Source: Gilichinskyi gelida (lineage in GTDB: Bacteria > Acidobacteriota > Thermoanaerobaculia > Gp7-AA8). Taken from it: DNA of 64,000 bases. The stretch is taken from contig JBBPII010000008.1 in NCBI GenBank assembly GCA_038040385.1, positions 124,001 through 188,000 of the forward strand. Direction: 5' to 3'. Below the pieces are notes generated by a model that saw only the letters and a program-made list of their open reading frames with translations, did not search any database and had not been told where the DNA came from. The position numbers and the translations under genes are program-made. Positions 56,434 to 64,000 of this stretch are shown piece after piece (the stretch's first letter is position 1; each line of letters starts with the position of its first letter).

Positions 56434-57578
56434 GATTCTTGGAGCCTCGACAGGAAGGTCTCGCGGAAGGACCCGAACGAGTTGAGCGCGATAGATTGCC
56501 GGACTCCCCGCATCAAGTCAAGGTAAAACCAGACGTTGTGAATGGTGTTGTAGACCAGCGCCGCGATCTCGCCGGTGAGGTAGAGGTGCCGCAGATAGGC
56601 CCGTGAAACCGTCCGGCAGGTGACGCAGCCGCAGCGCTCGTCGAGCGGGCGGGGATCGTCGGCATACTTGGCGTTCTTGATGGCCACCTTCCCCGAACTG
56701 GTGAAGAGGGTGCCGTTGCGCGCGTTGCGGGTCGGCATCACGCAGTCGAACATGTCGATCCCCGCGGCGACCCCGTCGAGCAGGTCCTCGGGCGTGCCGA
56801 CGCCCATCAGGTACCGCGGGCGGTCGGGCGGAAGGAGGGGGGCGGTGTGGTTGACCACCTCGAGCATCTCCGCTTTCGGCTCGCCCACCGAGACGCCGCC
56901 GATGGCGATGCCATCGAAGTCGAGCGCGGCGATCTCCTCGACGCTGCGCGTCCGCAAGTCTGCGTAGACGCCGCCCTGGACGATCCCGAAGAGGCCCGCG
57001 AGCCGCGAGCTGCGCGCTGCCAGCGATCTGCGCGCCCACCGGTGCGTCAGCGCCAGCGACGTCTCCACCTCGGCGTGCGAGAGGCCGTAGGCCGGGCATT
57101 CGTCGAAGGCCATGGCGATGTCGACGCCCATCCGGGTCTGGATGTCGATCGACGTCTCCGGCGACAGAAAGTGCGCCGCGCCATCGATGTGGCTGCGGAA
57201 CTCCACACCTTCCTCGCGCACCTTCCGGATGTTGGCCAGCGAGAACACCTGGAAGCCGCCGGAGTCGGACAGCACCGCCCGGTCCCAGTTCATGAACGCA
57301 TGCACGCCGCCGAGTTTCTCGAGCAGGGCGACGCCGGGGCGCAACATCAGGTGATAGGTGTTGTTGAGGATGATCTGAGGTTCAGTGCTGAGTGCTGAGT
57401 GCTGAGTGCTGAGTGATTTCAGTTGCTCGGTGGTCAGGCTCTTCACGCTTCCGAGCGTGCCCACCGGCATGAACACGGGCGTGTCGATCACGCCGTGAGG
57501 AGTGCTGATGCGGCCGAGTCGGGCACGCCCGTCCTGCTGGAGGAGCTCGAACTCTAATCGCGACTCAGCACTCAGCAC
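56430..57578 (-). CDS. tgt: Queuine tRNA-ribosyltransferase
   Basis: This 382-residue enzyme exchanges G34 for preQ1 in tRNAs with GUN anticodons. It has VFMPVGTLGSVKSL, DSGGFQVFSL, the nucleophile region GIAIGGVSVGEPKAEM, FDCVMPTRNARNGTLF and the zinc site CGCVTCRTVSRAYLRHL. The only usable start is a GTG inside a GTGCTGA repeat (57578), since the codon before it is an in-frame TGA. About ten residues near 56-66 (SLSTQHSALSTEP) are encoded by a second heptamer array replacing a short conserved loop before QIILNNTYHL. Confidence 0.94.
   Translation of the reverse strand: MLSAESRLEFELLQQDGRARLGRISTPHGVIDTPVFMPVGTLGSVKSLTTEQLKSLSTQHSALSTEPQIILNNTYHLMLRPGVALLEKLGGVHAFMNWDRAVLSDSGGFQVFSLANIRKVREEGVEFRSHIDGAAHFLSPETSIDIQTRMGVDIAMAFDECPAYGLSHAEVETSLALTHRWARRSLAARSSRLAGLFGIVQGGVYADLRTRSVEEIAALDFDGIAIGGVSVGEPKAEMLEVVNHTAPLLPPDRPRYLMGVGTPEDLLDGVAAGIDMFDCVMPTRNARNGTLFTSSGKVAIKNAKYADDPRPLDERCGCVTCRTVSRAYLRHLYLTGEIAALVYNTIHNVWFYLDLMRGVRQSIALNSFGSFRETFLSRLQES
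57383..57416 (-). repeat. TCAGCAC heptamer array inside tgt
   Basis: About four tandem TCAGCAC units are read in the tgt frame as Ser-Ala-Leu-Ser-Thr-Gln-His type sequence. Only one arm is present, so no hairpin forms locally. This orientation has no stop in any frame. Confidence 0.9.
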
Positions 57579-57592
57579 TCAGCACTCAGCAC
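57563..57592 (-). repeat. GTGCTGA heptamer array between lolA and tgt
   Basis: Four exact tandem GTGCTGA units (minus strand) begin at the base after the lolA stop codon. The third unit provides the GTG start of tgt and the second ends in the preceding in-frame TGA. Confidence 0.9.
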
Positions 57593-58273
57593 TTACTGGA
57601 TTTTCATCTGCTCGACCCGCACGCTCGGCGGGAGGTTGAGCACGAAGCGACTGGGGCCGACGGGCTGGTTGATCTTCACATTCGTGAATTCGTAGCGCGT
57701 CATGTCACCGTCGCCCTCGGTGTACTCGAATCTGGTGGTCAGGTAGGTCTTCTTGTCGATCCAGATGCGGAGGTGCTTGACCCGCTTGGCGATCGACTTG
57801 GTCTTCGGATCGAGGTCGAGGACGAACGCCGGCTGGTCGGCGCGGTTGCTGAACGTGAAGTTGAAGAAGGTCGCCAGCTCGTCGAGCGCGCCGGTGGCCC
57901 CCATGTACTTGAAAATGCGGTCCTGGTAGCGCTTCACCTCGATCTTCTCGGCCTTGTTCAGATCGGGGTAGTAGGTGGTCATCATGCCGTTGGCGATCAG
58001 CATGGTCACCCGCTTCGGCGAGTCGTAGGTCCAAAGCACGTTGTTCGGCTTCTGGTAGGTGAAGCGGCCGGTGGCCACCTCCGGCTTCGACAGCAGGGCG
58101 AGCGTTTTCTCCTGCTTGAAGTCCGCCTGAAGGGTGGTGGTTTTCTTCTGATGCTCCTGAACGCGCTTGATCACCTCGTCGAGCGAGTTGGGGTCCACCG
58201 CCCGCGCGGCGAGCGCCGGCAGACCCACGGATGCCGCCAGAGACACGGCGGCCAGGAGCTTCTTCAGGGACAT
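57593..58273 (-). CDS. lolA: Outer-membrane lipoprotein carrier protein LolA
   Basis: The 226-residue periplasmic chaperone carries lipoproteins from LolCDE to the outer membrane. It has a signal peptide (KKLLAAVSLAASVGLPALAA), the LolA-like VIKRVQEHQKKTTTLQADFK, GRFTYQKPNNVLWTYDSPKR and DLDPKTKSIAKRVKHLRIWI. Length is typical. It is divergent from the exported protein at 58352; AGTATAAA on the minus strand about 50 bases upstream is a possible -10. It may be cotranscribed with tgt. Confidence 0.9.
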   Translation of the reverse strand: MSLKKLLAAVSLAASVGLPALAARAVDPNSLDEVIKRVQEHQKKTTTLQADFKQEKTLALLSKPEVATGRFTYQKPNNVLWTYDSPKRVTMLIANGMMTTYYPDLNKAEKIEVKRYQDRIFKYMGATGALDELATFFNFTFSNRADQPAFVLDLDPKTKSIAKRVKHLRIWIDKKTYLTTRFEYTEGDGDMTRYEFTNVKINQPVGPSRFVLNLPPSVRVEQMKIQ

Positions 58274-58320
58274 GTGCCCCCCAACGCCGCCCAGACAGCG
58301 ACGTATTTCCCCGAAGCGGG

Positions 58321-58328
58321 TTTATACT
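58321..58328. promoter_or_regulatory. Overlapping divergent -10 elements for lolA and the 278-aa exported protein
   Basis: TTTATACT reads as TATACT on the plus strand (58323-58328) and as TATAAA on the minus strand (58326-58321). Both lie at sensible distances from the two divergent start codons (58352 and 58273). Confidence 0.45.
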
Positions 58329-58351
58329 CAGCGGAAATCGAGAGGTTATTT

Positions 58352-59188
58352 ATGCGAACGAGCGTGATGGGTGTGATCCTCCTGATGGCGGTCCAGACCG
58401 CCTCTGCAGCAATCCTCTACGAGTTCCGGCAGACGACGAGCTCCGAGCTGGAAGGGACGCCGGCCACCGACTGCAGCGGCCGCGCGGTCATCGAGGGCGA
58501 GAAGTCGCGCGTCGAGTTCGTCAACTGCAACGCCTACCCGGCCGGCTCGTTCGTCCTCACCACAAACGGCTCGCGCGTGCTGACCTTCGTCGATCCGGCC
58601 AAGAAGTCCTTCGCCGACGTCAACGCCGGCGCCGTCGCCACCGCCCTCGGATCGACCAAGATCGTCATCAGCAACCGGAAGACGAGCACCGTGGAGATGC
58701 CCGACCACCCCGTCATCGCCGGCATGCCCACCAAACACATCCGCCTCTCGATGGAGTACGACATCACCGTCACCTTCGGCAACCTCCCCCTCACCCAGAG
58801 CGTGCAGACGATCATCGATCGGTGGACGACGATGGCCTTCGGCGATATCGCGGAGATCTTCCTCTCCGGCGGCGCGCTGCGCACCGGCAACGCCGACATC
58901 GACGATCTGTTCGCGTTCGAGAACGCCAGGGGCAAAGGCTTTCCGCTGAAGGAAACCATGCGCACCACGACGATCAACAACCGGGCCCATGCGGTGAAGT
59001 CGCAACTCGCCGTCAGCCGGATGGTGACCGTCACCCGCGACCTGGAGGTTTCGTCGGTCAAGCAGGTGGCGCAGGTTGCCGCCAACACGTTCGACGTCCC
59101 CGCCGGCTTCCACCGCGCCGATCCGCTCAAGGACGACACGCAAAAGGCGCCCATCCAGACCCTGTCGATGGAGCCGTCGGGCCAGTAA
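58352..59188 (+). CDS. Exported protein of unknown function, 278 aa
   Basis: The protein begins with a signal peptide (VMGVILLMAVQTASAAILYE) and continues as a mostly beta-stranded domain (RAVIEGEKSRVEFVNCNAYP, GSFVLTTNGSRVLTFVDPAK). The overall plan resembles DUF4412-type periplasmic proteins that sense or carry small molecules, but I would not assign it. GAGAGG lies 7 bases before the ATG. It is divergent from lolA and shares a promoter region with it. Confidence 0.72.
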   Translation: MRTSVMGVILLMAVQTASAAILYEFRQTTSSELEGTPATDCSGRAVIEGEKSRVEFVNCNAYPAGSFVLTTNGSRVLTFVDPAKKSFADVNAGAVATALGSTKIVISNRKTSTVEMPDHPVIAGMPTKHIRLSMEYDITVTFGNLPLTQSVQTIIDRWTTMAFGDIAEIFLSGGALRTGNADIDDLFAFENARGKGFPLKETMRTTTINNRAHAVKSQLAVSRMVTVTRDLEVSSVKQVAQVAANTFDVPAGFHRADPLKDDTQKAPIQTLSMEPSGQ

Positions 59189-59190
59189 CG

Positions 59191-59268
59191 AAGTTGCGAG
59201 GTCTCGCGGTTGCGGGGTCTCGCGGTCGCAACTCGGACCCCGAGACCGCGCAACCCAGAGACGCCGAA
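59191..59268. repeat. Inverted repeat, GGTCTCGCGG word family
   Basis: The left arm is GTTGCGAGGTCTCGCGGTTG and a GGGGTCTCGCGG unit; the right arm is ACCCCGAGACCGCGCAACCC. It follows the stop of the exported protein and precedes the peptidase gene. Confidence 0.85.
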
Positions 59269-59353
59269 ACCGGAAGGGAGGGCGGGTGTGAAACCGATGG
59301 CCCGGCCGCGCAGAAACGCTGTGGTACGATCCGGCCGATTCGGTCTCAGCAGG

Positions 59354-60640
59354 ATGTTCAAGCGACCACAGGCGTATCTCGCCGCTGCACTCCCGCTCGC
59401 CATACCGCTCGTGCTGGCAGCAGTTTCCGGCGTCGAGCCCGCCGCGGCCCCGGCGACACGACTTGACGCCACGGCCCTGTCGCTCCGCTACACCGACCTC
59501 ACCGCCCCAACCGACACCCTCCCGGAGCACTCCATGATGCTCACCGTGGAGGAAGACGACACCCTCGACGCCGTGCTGACCGCCGGAGGCCTCGACCGGC
59601 CCGACGCGTCGCTGCTCACGCGCGAGTTCGGAAAGAGCATCGACCTCCGCCGCCTCCGCCCCGGACATCTGGTCCGCTTTCACCACGATGCCGCCGGCGC
59701 CGTCGACAGCGTGCAGATGAAGGTCACCGGTTGGGGGGAGATCGAGGCGGTGCGCACGCCGGAGGGCTTCGACGTCGCCAGCCGCCCGGCGGAGCAACGC
59801 GTCATCGACTCGGTCGTCGCCGCCGAGATCGACACCTCGCTCTACGAGACCTTGCGCGGCGCCGGCGAGGGACCGCAGCTCGTGCAGCAGATCGTCGACG
59901 TCTTCCAGTGGGACATCGACTTCTTCACCCTGCAGAAAGGCGACTCGTTCTCCCTGGTGGTGAACAAAAAATACGCCGGCTCCGACCCGATCGGCTACGG
60001 ACCGATCGCCGCCGCGCGCTTCACGCACAAGGGCCAGACCTACGAGGCATTCCGGCAGGAGATGCCCGACGGCCGCGCCGGCTACTACGCGCGCAACGGC
60101 GCGCCGCTCCGCAAGCAGTTCCTCCGCGCGCCGCTGCAATTCACGCGGATCACCTCCGGCTTTTCCAAGAGCCGCTTCCACCCGATCCTGCATGCGTTCC
60201 GCCCCCATCACGGCGTCGACTACGGCGCGCCGATGGGAACGCCGGTGATGACCACCGCTGACGGTGTTGTGGTCAGCGCCCGGTACGACCGCGGCGAAGG
60301 CAACTGCGTCCGCATCCGCCACACCAACCGCATGGAGACGTACTACCTCCATCTCTCTCGCTTCGCCAAAGGGATGAAGCCCGGCAAGCAGGTGGTGCAG
60401 GGCGACGTCGTCGGCTACGTCGGCATGACCGGGCTGGCGACCGGCCCCCACCTCGACTACCGCGTCACCGACGGCGGCGCGTGGATCAACCCGCTGAAAC
60501 TCAAGTCGATCTCCCCCGACCCGTTGCGCGGCGACTCGCTGCGCATGTTCCGCGCGAGCGTCCTGGCGCTCTCGCCGAAACTCACCACTCCCGCTGGCGA
60601 GCTCGCTGAATACGCGGCGAAACGGCGAGCCCTCTTCTAG
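59354..60640 (+). CDS. M23 family peptidase, membrane-anchored
   Basis: The 428-residue protein starts MFKRPQAYLAAALPLAIPLV, a signal anchor, then has a LysM/OapA-like region (VEEDDTLDAVLTAGGLDRP) and a C-terminal LytM domain (ITSGFSKSRFHPIL, HHGVDYGAPMGTPV, YLHLSRFAKGM, GPHLDYRV). It should cut peptidoglycan cross-links, like MepM. The usual HxH zinc motif is HLD, with Asp for the metal-ligand His, a variant I recall in related proteins. ATG 59354 is preferred: it has AGG upstream and follows TACGAT at about 59324; a longer start would lack the signal arrangement. Confidence 0.88.
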   Translation: MFKRPQAYLAAALPLAIPLVLAAVSGVEPAAAPATRLDATALSLRYTDLTAPTDTLPEHSMMLTVEEDDTLDAVLTAGGLDRPDASLLTREFGKSIDLRRLRPGHLVRFHHDAAGAVDSVQMKVTGWGEIEAVRTPEGFDVASRPAEQRVIDSVVAAEIDTSLYETLRGAGEGPQLVQQIVDVFQWDIDFFTLQKGDSFSLVVNKKYAGSDPIGYGPIAAARFTHKGQTYEAFRQEMPDGRAGYYARNGAPLRKQFLRAPLQFTRITSGFSKSRFHPILHAFRPHHGVDYGAPMGTPVMTTADGVVVSARYDRGEGNCVRIRHTNRMETYYLHLSRFAKGMKPGKQVVQGDVVGYVGMTGLATGPHLDYRVTDGGAWINPLKLKSISPDPLRGDSLRMFRASVLALSPKLTTPAGELAEYAAKRRALF

Positions 60641-60656
60641 GTACAATCCGCCCCCC

Positions 60657-62486
60657 ATGAAAAAGGTCTCCGTCCGTGCGCCAGTGCGCGCCGATCTCGC
60701 CGGTGGAACTCTCGACCTCTGGCCCCTCTACCTGTTCCATCCCGGCGCCCGGACGGTGAATGTCGCGGTCTCGTTCTACGCCGAATCGGAAGTGACCGAG
60801 CTGGGCGACAAGAGCGCCATCGAGCTCCACCTCACCGACGAGCAGTACCAGCAGCGCTACGACTCGCTCCAGCAGCTCGCCGGCGATGAGAAGGCGGCGC
60901 TCGTCCACCGCGTCCTCGAACACTTCCACCTCACCGGCATCAAGATCACCACCCGTACCGACGCCCCGCGCGGCTCCGGACTGGGCGGCTCCTCGGCGCT
61001 CACCATCACCCTGGTCCACGCCATCTCCGAGCTCCTCGGCAATCCCGTTCGCGGCGACGATCTCATCGATCTGGTCTGCGATCTGGAGACGCGCCTGATC
61101 AACGTCCCCGCCGGCATCCAGGACTACTTCCCTCCGGTTTACGGCGGCCTCGCCGCGCTGCACCTCAATCCGGGCGCCGTCACCCGCCACGAGATCCCGC
61201 TCCCCATCGATCGCCTCGCCGATCACATGCTCCTGCACTACACCGGCGTGGCGCACTTTTCCGGCACCAACAACTGGCAGATCTACAAACGCCAGATCGA
61301 CGGGAAGAAGAAGGTCCACAAAGGTCTGGACAAGATCACCCAGAGCGCCATCGAGATGGAGAAGGCGCTGGAGGCCGGCAACATGGAAGCCGCCGGCGCC
61401 GCGCTGCGCCACGAATGGGAGAACCGGAAGGCGCTGATCGACGGCGTCTCCACGCCGGAGATCGAGGCGGCCATCGCCGCGGCGACCGGCGCGGGCGCGT
61501 GGGCGGGCAAGGTGTGCGGGGCGGGGGGCGGGGGATGCGTGGTTTTCCTCATGCCGCCGGAGAAAAAAGACGACGTGCGCCGCGCGCTGTCCGAGGTGCC
61601 GGGGCGGGTGCTGGAAGCGGTGCCGGTGGCGCACGGGCTGAGCGTCGACCGCGGCGACGACGACACGCTCAGCTCCTCGCGTCCGCGCATGGCCCGCAAG
61701 CACTCCGCGTCGCTCGAGCAGCTCTACGTCTACGGCGGGCACGGCGACTACCACCCATACATCCTGGCCGAGGCGCTCATCACGCACAGCGAGCCGCGGA
61801 GCGGCGCGCACCTGACCACGATGAAGTCGTACGTCGCCCCCATCGACGCGCAAGGAACCGTGACCTGGACGTCGGCACGCCCGCTCGAGGCGGCGGCCAT
61901 CGACATGCGTGCCGTCCCCGAGCCGCACCGCCGGATCGGCGGCACCGTGCCGTCCGAGTCGCTGCTGCAGTCGCAGGAAGCCTTCCGGCAGTTCATCGCC
62001 GAGACCGAGAAGCTGGCGATGTGGAGCAATCAGGCTTTCGCGCTCTTCTCCGAGCCGAACGAGCCGCGTGAGGCCTTCGTCGAGCGTTGCCGCGAAGAGG
62101 CGGAGCGTCGCATCGAGGATGAGACCGAGCGGTTGGAGGGCACCTTCCGCCGCCGCATCGATCAGGTGAAAGAGCGTTCCGAGCGCGACGAGCGGGAGAC
62201 CGAGGAGAAGGACCAGCTGGCGTCGAACGTGGCGTGGGGGCAGACCCTCTACAACATCACCTCGGGCAAACCCTCGGCGGTGGCCGAGGCGCCGCAGTCG
62301 GTGCGCGAGGGCGACTACCTGGCGAAGATCGCCCAGATCCAGCGCGCCTGGGACCGGGAGCTGGAGGCGATCCGCGACGGCCTGATGGAGAAGGCCGGAG
62401 AGATCGAACAGATCATCATCGTGCCGTCGGCGAAGAACATCGAGATCTCGAAATACCTGATCCTGTGGGCGGCTTCTATCGCCTGA
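60657..62486 (+). CDS. GHMP sugar kinase fused to a coiled-coil C-terminal module resembling HerA-type ATPase tails
   Basis: Residues 1-330 are a GHMP kinase like heptose-7-phosphate kinases: VRAPVRADLAGGTLDLWPLY, PRGSGLGGSSALTITLVHAI (phosphate loop), GKVCGAGGGGCVVFLM. From about 345 comes a 260-residue extension with GGTVPSESLLQSQEAFRQFI, a long charged coiled coil (about 475-520) and an end (EQIIIVPSAKNIEISKYLIL) that recalls the C-termini of HerA/DUF87-like ATPases, but with no P-loop. TACAAT lies 9 bases before the ATG without a Shine-Dalgarno sequence. Confidence 0.8.
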   Translation: MKKVSVRAPVRADLAGGTLDLWPLYLFHPGARTVNVAVSFYAESEVTELGDKSAIELHLTDEQYQQRYDSLQQLAGDEKAALVHRVLEHFHLTGIKITTRTDAPRGSGLGGSSALTITLVHAISELLGNPVRGDDLIDLVCDLETRLINVPAGIQDYFPPVYGGLAALHLNPGAVTRHEIPLPIDRLADHMLLHYTGVAHFSGTNNWQIYKRQIDGKKKVHKGLDKITQSAIEMEKALEAGNMEAAGAALRHEWENRKALIDGVSTPEIEAAIAAATGAGAWAGKVCGAGGGGCVVFLMPPEKKDDVRRALSEVPGRVLEAVPVAHGLSVDRGDDDTLSSSRPRMARKHSASLEQLYVYGGHGDYHPYILAEALITHSEPRSGAHLTTMKSYVAPIDAQGTVTWTSARPLEAAAIDMRAVPEPHRRIGGTVPSESLLQSQEAFRQFIAETEKLAMWSNQAFALFSEPNEPREAFVERCREEAERRIEDETERLEGTFRRRIDQVKERSERDERETEEKDQLASNVAWGQTLYNITSGKPSAVAEAPQSVREGDYLAKIAQIQRAWDRELEAIRDGLMEKAGEIEQIIIVPSAKNIEISKYLILWAASIA

Positions 62487-62493
62487 CGCGTGC

Positions 62494-62499
62494 TACGAT
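62494..62499 (+). promoter_or_regulatory. -10 element (TGCTACGAT) of tRNA-Pro
   Basis: TACGAT preceded by TG one base upstream forms an extended -10, 13 bases before the mature tRNA 5' end. A transcription start about 7 bases on would give a short 5' leader. Confidence 0.5.
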
Positions 62500-62512
62500 G
62501 CACGCCCCTCGT

Positions 62513-62589
62513 CGGGCAGTAGCGCAGCCTGGTAGCGTACCTGAATGGGGTTCAGGTGGTCGCGGGTTCAAATCCCGCCTGCCCGACCA
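62513..62589 (+). tRNA. tRNA-Pro, anticodon GGG
   Basis: The 77-base gene folds as a full cloverleaf: acceptor CGGGCAG with CTGCCCG, anticodon stem CCTGA/TCAGG around loop ATGGGGT (anticodon GGG), T arm GCGGG-TTCAAAT-CCCGC, discriminator A and encoded CCA. It reads CCC codons, common in this GC-rich genome. No integration duplicate of its 3' end is seen in the following 1 kb. Confidence 0.96.
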
Positions 62590-62625
62590 AAAGACCTTCC
62601 CCCCTCCCCGCCCCGCTGCACGTCG

Positions 62626-64000
62626 TCAGGAGCCTATCGGCGGCGGCGCCGGCACGGCGGGCACTGTCGCCGCAGGCACTGTCGCGTCCGGAACCGGTGG
62701 TGCGACCTCGGGCGGTGGCGGTGCGATCTTGTCGAGATAGGCGGTGACCGACGCCAGATCGCGGTGGTTGATCCATCGCGGCTCGAGATAGAAATCCTCG
62801 GTTTTCTGACCAGAGGCGATCGCGTTTTTGACGCGGGATGCGTACTTGCGAAATTCGAGGACTGCACTGACGGAAAAATCCCGCGAACGATTTTTGAACA
62901 GCTCCCGCTTTTCCGAAACCGACAGCCACCCGCCCTCTTGGTATGACGTCATCGCGGCCGCACAAGGCACGCGCGCCAGGACGCGGCGGATCAGTTCCGC
63001 ACTCACGTTCGCGGCTGCTGCGAACTTCACCGCGTAATCTTCTTCGGTGTCGACTGCGGCGGGTCCGACGTAGTCCCGATGTGCGTGCTCCGCATTCGTC
63101 ATGCCGCCGTGAAAAACGAGATCCTGAATGCCATGCAGCGCGTAGCCGAGGTAGTACAGCGCCGCGCGCGGCTTCGCGCAATTTTCAGCGACGCGGCCGA
63201 TCGACCGGACCTCCCAATCGATAAAATCCTCCTGCGACTTCTGGACCGAGGACGGGCGAAGATTCTTGTCCTGCTTCGACTGTCCGTGCGCCGCCGGGTT
63301 GCCCCACTCCCAGAAGTCAGCGTCCTGCGAGGCGTCGCTGACGATCTGAACGACTTGTGGCGGCAACTGTGGATTGACTTGGCTCAGGGCGGTTCGCGTG
63401 ATCTCGTAGTGGCCCCGTTTTCCCCAATGCAGTGCGAGGAAGGCGAGCTTGCCGCCGCCCGCCATGGCCTTCAGCTTGCTCGCGTCCTCCTTGGTGAGGA
63501 CGACCTCCGTAACGCGTCGACAGTCCGGAAGAGTCAGGTCATTGCATGCAGTGTCGTACGAAAGCGTGAGTTTCGGCCACCGCGCGCCGAGCAGCTTCTT
63601 GGCGGCGCTCTCCGCAAGGGGGAGCGTGACGAGACTTCCGGAGTTGAGCCCTTCCTGAATCTGCTCGAGTGCTGCGGGAGGGCCTTCGCACAATTGAAGG
63701 CGCAACACGTCCGTTGCGAGGAACGGCAGGCGGAGCTTGCTTTCCGGCCTGTCCCAGATCCGGTCCAGAGCTACATCGAAACCATCGCACCAGTCGTCCG
63801 CGCCCTGACGCGCGGAGGCGACCGCACGCGGCGCTTTTTGCGGCAGGTCTTCGGTAATCGATTTCACCTCTCCGCGTCGGAAGGTAAAAGAACCTGTCAT
63901 GTTGTGGGATGTCCAGGGTTCCATCGGCCAATCAACGACCACGCGAGCACGCACGCGCCGGAAGAGGAGATCGATGTCGCGTTCCGTCTCGGCGGCGCTC
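62626..64000 (-). CDS. Zinc-dependent phospholipase C / Het-C-like protein (partial, runs off the window)
   Basis: The frame is open to base 64000, so the true start lies outside; at least 458 residues are seen. The core has HYEITRTALSQVNPQL and YLGYALHGIQDLVFHGGMTN with an HxxxDxxxH pattern, then EHAHRDY, which recall the metal-binding helices of zinc-dependent phospholipase C and S1/P1-like proteins. The C-terminus is a Pro/Val/Ala-rich tail ending PAPPPIGS. An unassigned N-terminal region precedes the core. Activity is not established. Confidence 0.65.
   Translation of the reverse strand, partial: SAAETERDIDLLFRRVRARVVVDWPMEPWTSHNMTGSFTFRRGEVKSITEDLPQKAPRAVASARQGADDWCDGFDVALDRIWDRPESKLRLPFLATDVLRLQLCEGPPAALEQIQEGLNSGSLVTLPLAESAAKKLLGARWPKLTLSYDTACNDLTLPDCRRVTEVVLTKEDASKLKAMAGGGKLAFLALHWGKRGHYEITRTALSQVNPQLPPQVVQIVSDASQDADFWEWGNPAAHGQSKQDKNLRPSSVQKSQEDFIDWEVRSIGRVAENCAKPRAALYYLGYALHGIQDLVFHGGMTNAEHAHRDYVGPAAVDTEEDYAVKFAAAANVSAELIRRVLARVPCAAAMTSYQEGGWLSVSEKRELFKNRSRDFSVSAVLEFRKYASRVKNAIASGQKTEDFYLEPRWINHRDLASVTAYLDKIAPPPPEVAPPVPDATVPAATVPAVPAPPPIGS

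Noticed and set aside
56064..57592. CRISPR array or spacer-like repeats from the tandem heptamers
   Set aside because: The units are 7 bases, directly tandem without spacers, and no cas gene is present.

Overview
This is about 64 kb of dense, high-GC bacterial chromosome, with no prophage or intact insertion sequence. The encoded envelope machinery (LolA, SecDF-YajC, a TonB-like protein, outer-membrane protein remnants) marks a Gram-negative cell. The gene style (Ser/Thr kinase-TPR proteins, ASPIC/UnbV FG-GAP exported proteins, split glycine dehydrogenase GcvPA/GcvPB, lineage-specific hypotheticals) is most like Acidobacteriota. That placement is an inference, because no rRNA or ribosomal protein gene is present.

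Layout. 0-7.6 kb: start of a cysteine synthase-like gene, a zinc-ribbon protein, a DUF72 protein, selB, a lipoprotein and polA. 7.6-9.5 kb: a decayed stretch with two pseudogenes flanking an intact vapBC toxin-antitoxin pair. 9.5-12.9 kb: HD protein, moaD-moaE-Nudix-metallo-hydrolase run. 12.9-17.7 kb: argF, a TonB-like protein, endonuclease IV, a DDAH-like hydrolase and isocitrate dehydrogenase. 17.8-22.7 kb: a DUF2278 protein, a frameshifted Ser/Thr kinase-TPR gene, and an ECF sigma/anti-sigma/membrane operon. 22.9-31.7 kb: ABC ATPase, prmC, HIT protein, an AI-2E-type permease fused to a B12-fold domain, a large FG-GAP protein and a secreted DUF255 protein. 31.8-36.1 kb: a complete glycine cleavage cluster gcvT-gcvH-gcvPA-gcvPB (lpd not seen). 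36-45.7 kb: xerD-like recombinase, a large hypothetical, a membrane protein/XRE regulator pair with its own operators, a second DUF255 protein, a GT-C glycosyltransferase and an Fn3 lipoprotein. 45.8-53.1 kb: glmS, ogt, small membrane proteins, mnmA, a response regulator and the malic enzyme/phosphotransacetylase fusion. 53.2-58.3 kb: tgt-yajC-secD-secF with lolA. 58.3-64 kb: an exported protein, an M23 peptidase, a GHMP kinase fused to an unusual C-terminal module, tRNA-Pro(GGG), and a partial phospholipase C-like gene.

Two themes run through the window. First, many genes have a good -10 hexamer only 6-10 bases before the start codon and no Shine-Dalgarno sequence (polA, argF, icd, vapB, HIT, the GHMP fusion and others), so leaderless transcription looks routine. 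Second, the window is full of long imperfect inverted repeats, often built from iterated short words. They fill intergenic gaps exactly and are also read as protein: they supply the stop codons of several genes, the start codon of tgt, the signal peptide of a DUF255 protein, and in-frame inserts in SelB, GlmS, Tgt and the FG-GAP protein. These repeats are the most unusual feature of the window.
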